DNA of 22,814 nucleotides. It comes from an uncultured Brachyspira sp. (GTDB taxonomy: Bacteria > Spirochaetota > Brachyspiria > Brachyspirales > Brachyspiraceae). Shown here one piece after another: positions 15,371 through 22,668 of this stretch; positions within the stretch are counted from its first letter, which is position 1; every line of letters begins with the position of its first letter. The position numbers and the translations under genes are program-made. The stretch lies in the NCBI RefSeq assembly GCF_934747485.1, contig NZ_CAKVGN010000049.1, positions 1 to 22,814 of the forward strand, in the 5' to 3' direction. The notes under the pieces were generated by a model. The model was not told the DNA's origin. It did not search any database and saw only the letters and a program-made list of their open reading frames with translations.

Positions 15371-16342
15371 ATGAATAGAAAAATAACAATAGAAAATGTA
15401 GAGATTCCTTCGAGATTTTTTTTAGCACCAATGGCTGGTTATACAGATTATGTATTTAGAAGACTTTCAAGAAGATTTGGGGCTGGTTTACTTGTTACAG
15501 AGTTAGTGAGTGCTGCCGCTTTGGCAAGAATGATTAAAAAGACTTATAGATATATGGAGCATAAGGAAGATGAATACCCTATATCTTTGCAAATATTTGG
15601 CAATAAAGAAGATGATTTTAAAAAGGCTATAGAGCTTACAGATTTGTCAGGTTTTTCGTTTATAGATATTAATATGGGCTGCCCTACAAAAAAGGTTGTA
15701 CGAAATAATGGCGGGGCTGGACTTTTATCGGATACTGACAAAATGATTTCTATACTCAATACTGTTAAAAGTGTTTCTCCTTTGCCTGTTAGTGTAAAGA
15801 TAAGATTAGGCTTTCAGAGAGGGGAGGGCGGTGAGATAGAGAGAGCTTTAGCATTAAAAGAGAATGGGGCAGTATTTCTCACACTTCATGGGAGGTATGC
15901 AAGCGATTTATATAGAGGAGTTGCAGATTGGGAGGCTATTGCTAAGGTAAAAGAAGCTTTGGGAAAAGATTATATATTGATTGGAAATGGAGATATAAAA
16001 ACAAAAGAAGATGCTAAAAGAGCTTTTGAGATATCTAAGGTTGATGGTATTATGGTTGGAAGAGCTGCTATTGGTAATCCTTGGGTGTTTAGAGAATTAA
16101 ATACTATATTTGAAGATAACTCTCAGTATAATGATGATGATAGTAGAAATTTAAAATCTGTTTTAATAGAGCATATAAACGGCTGCTGTGAACTTTATGG
16201 TGAAGTGAGCGGCATACATTTTATGCGTAAATTTATCATGAAATATCTTACTGGTTTTAGAATGGATAAAAAAATAGAGTTTATGAAATGTGAAAATAAA
16301 AAAGATTTATTTATATTAATAGATGAAGTTTTAAAGGATTGA
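15371..16342 (+). CDS. dusB: tRNA-dihydrouridine synthase
   Basis: A 323-residue FMN enzyme that reduces a uridine in tRNA to dihydrouridine using NADPH. The TIM barrel starts with A-P-M-A-G-Y-T-D (19-26). The proton-donor cysteine is C104 in I-N-M-G-C-P, followed by T-K-K-V and N-N-G-G-A-G-L-L (112-119). V-K-I-R-L-G (142-147), H173-G-R, G-N-G-D-I and V-G-R-A-A-I-G-N-P-W give the FMN and phosphate contacts. The H-G-R block reads Y-A-S-D where many Dus proteins have T-R-x-Q. The C-terminal helical domain binds tRNA. DusB is the closest bacterial class by motif, but subfamily choice (A, B or C) is an inference. Its last 12 bases overlap the 3' end of the convergent MFS gene. Confidence 0.9.
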   Translation: MNRKITIENVEIPSRFFLAPMAGYTDYVFRRLSRRFGAGLLVTELVSAAALARMIKKTYRYMEHKEDEYPISLQIFGNKEDDFKKAIELTDLSGFSFIDINMGCPTKKVVRNNGGAGLLSDTDKMISILNTVKSVSPLPVSVKIRLGFQRGEGGEIERALALKENGAVFLTLHGRYASDLYRGVADWEAIAKVKEALGKDYILIGNGDIKTKEDAKRAFEISKVDGIMVGRAAIGNPWVFRELNTIFEDNSQYNDDDSRNLKSVLIEHINGCCELYGEVSGIHFMRKFIMKYLTGFRMDKKIEFMKCENKKDLFILIDEVLKD

Positions 16343-17572
16343 TTTCCTTCTAAAAAATATTAAAGTTATAAACATTATTATAGGAAATATTACTGCAAAA
16401 AATATACCGGCTTTTAACCCTACTTGTGTAATATTATTATCTAAAAGAATATTATTAAATATATTTATTATTTTTTTGTTATTAGAAACGAACCCTACAA
16501 TACCGGGTCCAACAGCACATCCAATATCTCCAGCCAAAGCAAGCAAAGCGAACATTGCAGTACCGCCTTTACTATATGTTTTTGATGCTAAACTAAACAC
16601 AGAAGGCCACATTATAGCAACAGAAAGACCAACTAAAGCACAGCCTATTAATGATATTAAAGCATAAGGACTAAATACTATTATAATATAACCAGTAAAG
16701 CAGAATATAGAAGAAACAATAAGTGCCTTTTTTATGTCTATTTGTTCAGATTTAAGTCCATAAATAAGCCTAACTATTCCCATACAAAAAGCAAACATGC
16801 TAGCACCGAATATATCTCCAAAACTTTTATTAACGTTAAGACCAAGCTCGGCAAATAATGATACCCACTGTGCAATAGTTTGTTCAGAAGCCCCGGCACA
16901 TATCATAAGCAAAACAAAAACTAACACTATTTTTACAGATAATAATTTTCTTATAGATACTGTGTTATCAGCGTTTTTATTTTCTTCATGAGTAACCAAT
17001 ACATTTATAGGAACATTAGCAAATAAAAATATGTTTACTAAAGGAACTATTGCCCAGATAATAGATAAATATTTCCAATTATCTATACCAAATATGTTAA
17101 AGTATATAGTAGAAAATATTACAACAGCCATAGAACCCCAACAATAAAAAGAATGAAGTATGTTCATGGCTTTAGTTTTTTGTTTTTCTGGGAGTGCTTC
17201 TACTATCGGACTTACTAAAACTTCTATTAAACCTCCGCTTATAGCATTAATAAAGAAACATATTAATATAGCAATATATGGATTAATAAAAAAAGGAAGT
17301 ATGCCAAGCATTATTAAACCCAATGCAGAAAACACATGAGCCAAAACTATTGGTATTCTATAGCCTATTTTGTCTATAAATTTAATAGCTAAAAAATCAA
17401 TAAGCATCTGAATAGCAAAATTAAAAGAAGATAATAAACCTATTTGTGTAAATGATATATTAAAATCTTTTTGAAACACTATAAAAATGAGAGGAGGAAA
17501 TATATTAACTATTGCTTGATTAATGCAACCTATATAGCTAGCATATTGCGTATGGGTATAATTAAATTTCAT
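16331..17572 (-). CDS. Major facilitator superfamily transporter
   Basis: A 413-residue inner-membrane protein with about 12 hydrophobic helices and a hydrophilic central loop near residues 195-210 (E-E-N-K-N-A-D), the usual two-half MFS layout. The first cytoplasmic loop has D-K-I-G-Y-R, a remnant of the MFS G-x-x-x-D-R-x-G-R-R signature. The overall look is of FucP or other sugar/metabolite MFS permeases, but the substrate cannot be assigned. The gene overlaps dus by 12 bases tail to tail, with no terminator between them. It has its own promoter and is separated by about 220 bases from the symporter gene upstream of it. Confidence 0.8.
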   Translation of the reverse strand: MKFNYTHTQYASYIGCINQAIVNIFPPLIFIVFQKDFNISFTQIGLLSSFNFAIQMLIDFLAIKFIDKIGYRIPIVLAHVFSALGLIMLGILPFFINPYIAILICFFINAISGGLIEVLVSPIVEALPEKQKTKAMNILHSFYCWGSMAVVIFSTIYFNIFGIDNWKYLSIIWAIVPLVNIFLFANVPINVLVTHEENKNADNTVSIRKLLSVKIVLVFVLLMICAGASEQTIAQWVSLFAELGLNVNKSFGDIFGASMFAFCMGIVRLIYGLKSEQIDIKKALIVSSIFCFTGYIIIVFSPYALISLIGCALVGLSVAIMWPSVFSLASKTYSKGGTAMFALLALAGDIGCAVGPGIVGFVSNNKKIINIFNNILLDNNITQVGLKAGIFFAVIFPIIMFITLIFFRRKSIL

Positions 17573-17600
17573 TTTATTTAGCCTATTATAAGATTAGTTT

Positions 17601-17629
17601 ATTATATTAAAAAATTAAAGGTTTGTAAA
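17601..17629 (-). promoter_or_regulatory. Promoter of the MFS transporter
   Basis: On the minus strand TTTACA (17624-17629), a 17-base spacer and TATAAT (17601-17606) lie about 30 bases before the start codon. Confidence 0.5.
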
Positions 17630-17748
17630 GAATGTAATTATATTTTCATAGTATATTTTAAATATAAAAATTCTTAATAAGCTTGTAGAAACATATATAA
17701 ATAATTATAAAAAAATAATAATAATAAAATATTAATTAATACTATATG

Positions 17749-17782
17749 AAAAAAGCATGCCAAAATAATAGCATGCTTTTTT
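17749..17782 (-). terminator. Terminator of the PatB-symporter unit
   Basis: A perfect 12-bp stem, AAAAAAGCATGC (17749-17760) and GCATGCTTTTTT (17771-17782), with a 10-base loop, lies 12 bases beyond the symporter stop. The T run on the minus strand makes it a strong terminator; it is nearly symmetrical and could act in both directions. Confidence 0.85.
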
Positions 17783-17793
17783 GTATAATATAT

Positions 17794-19026
17794 TTAGGCT
17801 TGAGTGATTTTTTGTTTAAACCATTCTTTTCCTTCTACTATCCTTGAAACCAACATACCAGCAACATTATCCCCAACAGAATTAACCATAGTAGCAGGAG
17901 GGTCCACCAATATACCAATAGTAGCTATTAACGGGAAAGCCTCAGGTGGGAAACCATATATAGAAACTATAAGCATTTCACTGATAAGTCCGCCTCCCGG
18001 TATAGCACCATTAGCCATACCAGCAAGTACAACAAATATTATAGAACCAATCCAAACATCAATACCAGTAAAGTTCATTCCAAATACACCATAAAGAAAA
18101 GCTATTTTTAATATTCCGCTTAAACAAGTACCGTCCATGTGAGCAGTAGCACCTATAGGTAAAACTATATTTCTAACGTCTTCATTAACTCCTATTTTTT
18201 TAGAAGCTTCCAAGTTTATAGGAAGTGTAGCAATAGAGCTTTGTGTTGAGAGTGAAGTTATCATAGGAGTAATTAAATATTTCATTGATTTTACGCCATA
18301 TTTTCCGGCAGCAATATAACCATAAATAGGGAAGAAAATAAAGAAATATAAAAAAGCTGCAGGATAATAAACAGCACAGGCTCTCGCATAAGTACCTATT
18401 AATTCCGGTCCAAACTTACCAACCAAATTAGCAAAATAAGCACCTAAACCAATAGGAGCATAATACATTATAATGCTTACTAACTTCATTAAAGCAAGTG
18501 TGGCCGCTTCAATAACAGGTATTAAAGGCTTCGCTTTCTCTCCTACCAATTTTATAGAAAAACCAAAGAATAAAGAAAATACTATAAGAGGAAGCATATT
18601 GCTTATGGAAAGTAAATCTTTAAAATCTGTAACAGTTACCATTTTTACTAATTGTTCTGATACTTTAGGAGGGTTAGGCTCTTCTACTTGAGTGATAGGC
18701 ATAGTAAAGCCTTCAGCTGGGTTAAATACTCTAACAGTGATTATCATTATAGTGGCAGCAATAAGACCTGTAATGATAAATACTATAAACATAGAAGCTA
18801 CTATTTTACCTAATCTCTTCATATTATCCATTTGAATAATAGAATTTGTAATAGATAAAAATATAAGAGGAACAACTACAGTAAATAGTATATTAATAAA
18901 TATATCCCCAAACGGCTTTAAAACAGTAGCCTTCTCTTTGAGAATTATTCCCAATATACTTCCTACAATTACTCCAGAAACCAATAGTATTGGAAACCTA
19001 TAATTTTTCCAAAAAGAACTTTTCAT
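17794..19026 (-). CDS. SDF-family (DAACS) amino-acid:cation symporter 1
   Basis: A 410-residue inner-membrane symporter of the dicarboxylate/amino acid:cation family, usually Na+ or H+ driven. The serine-rich re-entrant loop (S-T-Q-S-S-I-A-T-L-P, 260-269), helix-7 motif (H-M-D-G-T, 296-300; usually N-M-D-G-T), second re-entrant loop (A-G-M-A-N-G-A-I-P-G-G-G, 335-346) and helix 8 (V-D375-P-P-A378-T-M-V-N382...G-D386) are all present. In Glu/Asp transporters such as GltPh the position of A378 is Arg397, which holds the side-chain carboxylate. Its absence argues for a non-acidic substrate. AAGGAG precedes the start. It lies 21 bases after the PatB-like gene, so they form an operon; cystine or a related sulfur amino acid is a reasonable but unproven substrate. 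Confidence 0.85.
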   Translation of the reverse strand: MKSSFWKNYRFPILLVSGVIVGSILGIILKEKATVLKPFGDIFINILFTVVVPLIFLSITNSIIQMDNMKRLGKIVASMFIVFIITGLIAATIMIITVRVFNPAEGFTMPITQVEEPNPPKVSEQLVKMVTVTDFKDLLSISNMLPLIVFSLFFGFSIKLVGEKAKPLIPVIEAATLALMKLVSIIMYYAPIGLGAYFANLVGKFGPELIGTYARACAVYYPAAFLYFFIFFPIYGYIAAGKYGVKSMKYLITPMITSLSTQSSIATLPINLEASKKIGVNEDVRNIVLPIGATAHMDGTCLSGILKIAFLYGVFGMNFTGIDVWIGSIIFVVLAGMANGAIPGGGLISEMLIVSIYGFPPEAFPLIATIGILVDPPATMVNSVGDNVAGMLVSRIVEGKEWFKQKITQA

Positions 19027-19047
19027 AAAAATCTCCTTTTTTTAAAA

Positions 19048-20247
19048 TTATTTATAGTTTTTAGTTTTTAATTGTGAAGTTACTTTATTGACAAACTGTT
19101 CTATATATTTGAAATCTGTTGCAATATTAACTCTTATAAAGCCTTTACAATTATCAGAGAACCATTCTCCAAAGTCTATAGCTATTTTACAATCATCTTG
19201 TATAAACTCTTTTACTCTCTCTGGATTAACAACCTTTCTTAAATCTATAAAAGGCAAATAAGTTCCTTCTAAAGGGCTTGTTATTATCTCAGGTACTTTT
19301 GCTTTTAATTCATCTCTTATATATTCGTAATTACGTTTTAATGTTTTTAAAAGTCCGTCAAGCCAATCTGAACCATATCTATATGCAGCTTCTGTAGCAA
19401 CCATTCCTAATAAACTTAGCTCTGTTCTATTGATAGTGTTTACATATTTATTATATCTTTCTCTCATCTTTTCATCTGGTATTATAATATGAGAGTTTAG
19501 AAGACATGCTAAGTTAAATGTTTTTGAAGCTGAAGATAATACTATTAATCTATCTAAGTATTTTTCTTTATTTTTTATAGAAAGTGCAGAAATAAATGGT
19601 CTTACCCCTAAATTCATATCTTGGTGAATCTCATCAGAAATAATGTATACGTTATGCTTTTTACATATATCAAAAGCTTTATCTATCTCTTCATCTGTCC
19701 AAACTCTTCCAGCAGGGTTATGAGGGTTACAGAATATCATCAATTTTACATTATTTTTTACTATATCATTCTCTAATTTTTCAAAATCAATTGAAAATAC
19801 TCCATTATCATTTTTTAATTCACATTTTATTAAATTCCTTTCATTGTCTTTAACAGCATTATGAAAAGGATAATAAACAGGAGTAAGGATTACAACACTA
19901 TCACCCTTATTAGTAAAAGCATTCACTAACCAATATAATGCAGTTACTAAGCCTGTTGAAAAATTTATCCATTCTTCTTTTAAATCTATATTGTATCTGC
20001 TTTTCTGCCAATTAAAAAAAGCTTCAAAATAGCTGTCCCATAAAACAGTATATCCAAAAACACCATGAGACACTCTTTTATTTAAAGCTTCTATAACTTC
20101 ATCTGGAGCTCTAAATTCCATATCAGCAACCCACATAGGGATTAAACCATCTACCTTAAATCTTCTATCTTTTTTTGTTTCCCATTTCTGAGAATTCGTA
20201 TTTTCTCTGTTCACTAAATATTTACTATTAAATTCTTCTATAGTCAT
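19048..20247 (-). CDS. MalY/PatB-family PLP-dependent C-S lyase
   Basis: A 399-residue fold-type I PLP enzyme expected to cleave cystathionine, cysteine or cystine to pyruvate, ammonia and a thiol or H2S. P-M-W-V-A-D-M-E-F is at 37-45. The aminotransferase-like core has C-N-P-H-N-P-A-G (173-180), S-D-E-I-H (204-208, with D205 binding the pyridine nitrogen), and S-S-A-S-K242-T-F-N-L-A, in which K242 forms the Schiff base. R372 in F-I-R-V-N-I-A should bind the substrate carboxylate. Full length for the family. It is the first gene of a minus-strand pair with symporter 1, has its own promoter, and is flanked by a second related symporter. MalY-like regulatory roles or aminotransferase activity cannot be excluded. 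Confidence 0.9.
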   Translation of the reverse strand: MTIEEFNSKYLVNRENTNSQKWETKKDRRFKVDGLIPMWVADMEFRAPDEVIEALNKRVSHGVFGYTVLWDSYFEAFFNWQKSRYNIDLKEEWINFSTGLVTALYWLVNAFTNKGDSVVILTPVYYPFHNAVKDNERNLIKCELKNDNGVFSIDFEKLENDIVKNNVKLMIFCNPHNPAGRVWTDEEIDKAFDICKKHNVYIISDEIHQDMNLGVRPFISALSIKNKEKYLDRLIVLSSASKTFNLACLLNSHIIIPDEKMRERYNKYVNTINRTELSLLGMVATEAAYRYGSDWLDGLLKTLKRNYEYIRDELKAKVPEIITSPLEGTYLPFIDLRKVVNPERVKEFIQDDCKIAIDFGEWFSDNCKGFIRVNIATDFKYIEQFVNKVTSQLKTKNYK

Positions 20248-20283
20248 AAAAAATCCTTAAAAACTAATTATTATATATAATAA

Positions 20284-20311
20284 AGTATATTCAATTATTT
20301 TATTATATCAA
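20284..20311 (-). promoter_or_regulatory. Promoter of the PatB-symporter operon
   Basis: On the minus strand TTGATA (20306-20311), a 16-base spacer and TATACT (20284-20289) lie about 36 bases before the PatB-like start, which has AAGGAT as ribosome site. Confidence 0.5.
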
Positions 20312-20361
20312 GAATGAAAATGTGTATATTTATTATAGAAATATAATAATTATTAGTTAAT

Positions 20362-20394
20362 AAAAAAATGCTTAATAATATATTATTAAGCATT
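20362..20394 (-). terminator. Terminator of symporter 2
   Basis: A perfect 28-base palindrome (20367-20394, outer arm AATGCTTAATAAT) is followed on the minus strand by a T run (20362-20368). It lies 41 bases after the symporter 2 stop and separates it from the PatB unit. Confidence 0.7.
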
Positions 20395-20435
20395 TAAACA
20401 TTTAATTATTGAAAAATTAATATTTTATAAAATAA

Positions 20436-21647
20436 TTAATTATCTTTTATCCAATTTTTACCTTTAAAAATTCTAGCTAACAGCATACCAGCTCCCACAT
20501 CATTTGTAGCATTTATTGTAGTAGCCGGAGCATCTGTGATTGTGCCAATCAAAACCATAATTGGTATAGACTCCGGAGGAAAATTAAAAGCAGATATTAT
20601 AAAAATCTCTCCAACATATCCTCCTGCAGGTATAGCCCCCATTACAGATGATGCCAAAACTGATACCAATATAGCTGTTATTATATTTTGCGGCTCTAAT
20701 ATATTTATATTAAACATGCTGCACATAAAAGTAATTTTTAATATGGTTATTAATGTAGCCCCAGATTTATGCAAGTTACAGCCCATAGGTATAGTTAAGT
20801 CGTTAATATCATCTGGTATTCCAATGTTTTTTCCAGCTATTAAATTAGTTGGTATTGTGGCGGCAGAAGAGCATGTACCTAAAGAAACTAAAGAAGGAGG
20901 TATTATGTATTTCCAAAATAGTTTTACTCCTTTTATTCCGGCAGCAAGATAAGCAAAAATTGTATTAGATGCAAAATAAAATACTATAGCTGCTATAAAA
21001 TATATGATTAAAGCTCGGGATAATGGTCCGGAAAGTCCTGCCCCATTTTGTCCTACTAAAGTTGCAAAAAAAGCTCCAAGTCCAATAGGTGCTATATACA
21101 TTACATATGAAACTACTTTTGATATTATTGAAGTTAAAGAACCAAAAAATTTTACTACAGGTTTTCCTACTTCTCCTACTTTTACCGTAGCTATTCCTAT
21201 AAGCATTGCAAATACTATTAAAGCCATCAAGTTTTGTCTAGACCATAAAAGCGGAAAATCATTAACTGTAAACATTGCTAATATATTTGAATTGCTAGTC
21301 ATGTTATTTATAGTTTCATTCATAGCAATATTAGCTCCCTCTGCAGGATTGAATATTATAGTTATTATTAGCATACATATAGCTGCTATAGTTTCAGCTA
21401 ATAAAAATATTAATATCATTATCCCTAATACTTTTCCAAGCTTATTTGTATTTTCCATGTTAGATATAGAATACACAAGCGAAACAAATATCATAGGTAC
21501 AACACAACAGTAAAGCAAATTCAAAAATATATCAGCAATAGGTTGAAGTACAGAAGCCTTCTCTCCAAAAATCGCCCCAATAATAGAGCCTACTAACATT
21601 CCTAAAATTAAAATAAATGAAAACTTATAATTTCTTAAAATATTCAT
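20436..21647 (-). CDS. SDF-family (DAACS) symporter 2, divergent ion-site motif
   Basis: A 403-residue inner-membrane symporter, a paralogue of symporter 1. Shared blocks include F-N-P-A-E-G near residue 100, A-P-I-G-L-G-A-(Y/F)-F-A, the loop T-C-S-S-A-A-T-I-P (258-266), M-G-A-I-P-A-G-G in the second re-entrant loop (336-343) and T-D372-A-P-A375-T-T-I-N379...D383 in helix 8. As in symporter 1, alanine replaces the arginine that binds acidic side chains. Unlike it, the helix-7 N-M-D-G-T motif reads H-K-S-G-A (293-297), losing the aspartate that helps form a Na+ site in characterised members. Coupling or activity may therefore differ. AGGAG (about 21652-21656) precedes the start. It is transcribed separately from the PatB unit, with a palindromic terminator between. 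Confidence 0.85.
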   Translation of the reverse strand: MNILRNYKFSFILILGMLVGSIIGAIFGEKASVLQPIADIFLNLLYCCVVPMIFVSLVYSISNMENTNKLGKVLGIMILIFLLAETIAAICMLIITIIFNPAEGANIAMNETINNMTSNSNILAMFTVNDFPLLWSRQNLMALIVFAMLIGIATVKVGEVGKPVVKFFGSLTSIISKVVSYVMYIAPIGLGAFFATLVGQNGAGLSGPLSRALIIYFIAAIVFYFASNTIFAYLAAGIKGVKLFWKYIIPPSLVSLGTCSSAATIPTNLIAGKNIGIPDDINDLTIPMGCNLHKSGATLITILKITFMCSMFNINILEPQNIITAILVSVLASSVMGAIPAGGYVGEIFIISAFNFPPESIPIMVLIGTITDAPATTINATNDVGAGMLLARIFKGKNWIKDN

Positions 21648-21709
21648 ACAAACTCCTAATATCTATTAAATATTTATTAATATTTTCAAAATACATAAAC
21701 TTATAAATT

Positions 21710-21745
21710 AAAAAAGCCCATCTATTATATATAGAGGGCTTTTTT
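21710..21745 (-). terminator. Terminator of the HEAT-repeat gene
   Basis: AAAAAAGCCC (21710-21719) pairs with GGGCTTTTTT (21736-21745). The stem continues with TCTAT/ATAGA after a bulged A. It lies 26 bases beyond the HEAT-gene stop. A T run is present in both directions. Confidence 0.85.
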
Positions 21746-21771
21746 ATTTATGCTATAAAAATATATTGTTA

Positions 21772-22497
21772 TTACTGAGCAGTATCAGTTGTTTGATTAT
21801 TTTGCTGATTATTATTAGCAGCAGGTTTAATATTTTTAATAGCATCTATAGCAGCTTGTCTGATAGCCAAGAAATACTGATCATCTTGAGAAAGGTCTAT
21901 TAAATCACCTAAAGCTATAGGACTTCCTATTTTACCTAAAGCAACAGCTACTTCATAAACTATACCTTGAGTTCTTCCTAATCTTAATTGGAAAAGTAAA
22001 GCAGGAACAGCTTTTTCACTTCCTATTTCACCTAAAGCCTGTACAGCAGCGATAATATTGAAAGTTTCTTGTTCAGCGAAAAGCATTTGAGATATGTAAT
22101 CTACACTAGTTTCAGATTTAGCAATTTTTGCAGCTTGTAATGCTTGATATCTTACAGTAGAATCAGCATTAGAACCAGTAGTACCGCCTAAACCATAGCC
22201 AACATATCTATTAATTGTTCTTATAGCTAAATCACTATTAACACCTTTTTTACTTAAAGCTTCAAAACATAATGCTTTAACTGATGGCGAACCAGTTTCT
22301 ATAGCATTAATTAAAAGCTCTTCATCTTGATTAACTAAAGCATCTACGAAGTTTTGATCTAATTGTTCTCTTGGTTTTTCACCTGTTGTGTTATTAGCAT
22401 TTTGAGTAGTAGTAGTATCTGTTGTTGTTTCTTGTGCAAACATAGTTGTTACAGAAAATACAAGAACTAATGTTGAAATGAATATTTTTTTGAGCAT
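21772..22497 (-). CDS. Secreted HEAT-repeat protein
   Basis: A 241-residue exported protein. A Sec signal peptide (M-L-K-K then a hydrophobic core, cleavage probably after F-A near residue 21) is followed by a Thr/Asn-rich linker (about 23-45). Several helical repeats of HEAT/PBS-lyase type follow, for example A-V-Q-A-L-G-E-I-G-S-E-K-A-V-P-A-L and V-A-V-A-L-G-K-I-G-S-P-I-A-L. The end is rich in Asn, Gln and Thr. There is no lipobox cysteine, so it is probably periplasmic. Such repeats form protein-binding scaffolds; the partner is unknown. An in-frame ATG exists at 22587, but it lies inside the insertion-sequence end and the first 30 codons would hide the signal peptide, so 22497 is chosen. 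The ribosome site is a run of eight G. Confidence 0.85.
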   Translation of the reverse strand: MLKKIFISTLVLVFSVTTMFAQETTTDTTTTQNANNTTGEKPREQLDQNFVDALVNQDEELLINAIETGSPSVKALCFEALSKKGVNSDLAIRTINRYVGYGLGGTTGSNADSTVRYQALQAAKIAKSETSVDYISQMLFAEQETFNIIAAVQALGEIGSEKAVPALLFQLRLGRTQGIVYEVAVALGKIGSPIALGDLIDLSQDDQYFLAIRQAAIDAIKNIKPAANNNQQNNQTTDTAQ

Positions 22498-22502
22498 TAT
22501 AA

Positions 22503-22510
22503 CCCCCCCC
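22503..22510 (-). promoter_or_regulatory. Poly-G (G8) ribosome-binding region of the HEAT gene
   Basis: On the minus strand eight consecutive G lie five bases before the ATG. This run is the only Shine-Dalgarno-like sequence. Homopolymers of this length can change by slippage, which would alter spacing. Confidence 0.5.
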
Positions 22511-22525
22511 TTTATATTTGCTTTA

Positions 22526-22554
22526 ATCATATATTTATTGTAAAATAATTGCAA
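22526..22554 (-). promoter_or_regulatory. Promoter of the HEAT gene
   Basis: On the minus strand TTGCAA (22549-22554), a 17-base spacer and TATGAT (22526-22531) lie upstream of the G8 tract. The -35 box begins 19 bases inside the insertion-sequence end at 22574. Confidence 0.5.
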
Positions 22555-22573
22555 GTGATTTATTTTAATGTAT

Positions 22574-22646
22574 TGTTTAGGAGCCATACATATTGCACGT
22601 TTTTTAGTTTAAAAAAAGCAGGTATTCCTTATAATTTAATTAACTA
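22574..22646 (+). mobile_element. Insertion sequence 5' end, right copy
   Basis: It starts TGTTTAGGAGCCATA at 22574 and is an inverted copy of window positions 73-1. It leads into the transposase-like frame at 22669. It contains a TATAAT (22630-22635) that could be the transposase -10 box. The element runs off the right edge. Confidence 0.65.
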
Positions 22647-22668
22647 AAATAAAACAAAAGGAATACCT
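22620..22668 (+). promoter_or_regulatory. Hairpin arms enclosing the transposase ribosome site
   Basis: AGGTATTCCTT (22620-22630) and AAGGAATACCT (22658-22668) are perfect 11-bp complementary arms. The 3' arm contains the AAGGA ribosome site (22658-22662) and ends directly before the ATG. The candidate -10 box lies at the end of the 5' arm, so only transcripts entering from outside would carry both arms. Confidence 0.55.

Noticed and set aside
22498..22587. N-terminal extension of the HEAT-repeat protein
   Set aside because: It begins inside the insertion sequence, passes through the promoter and the G8 tract, and would place 30 residues ahead of a clear signal peptide.
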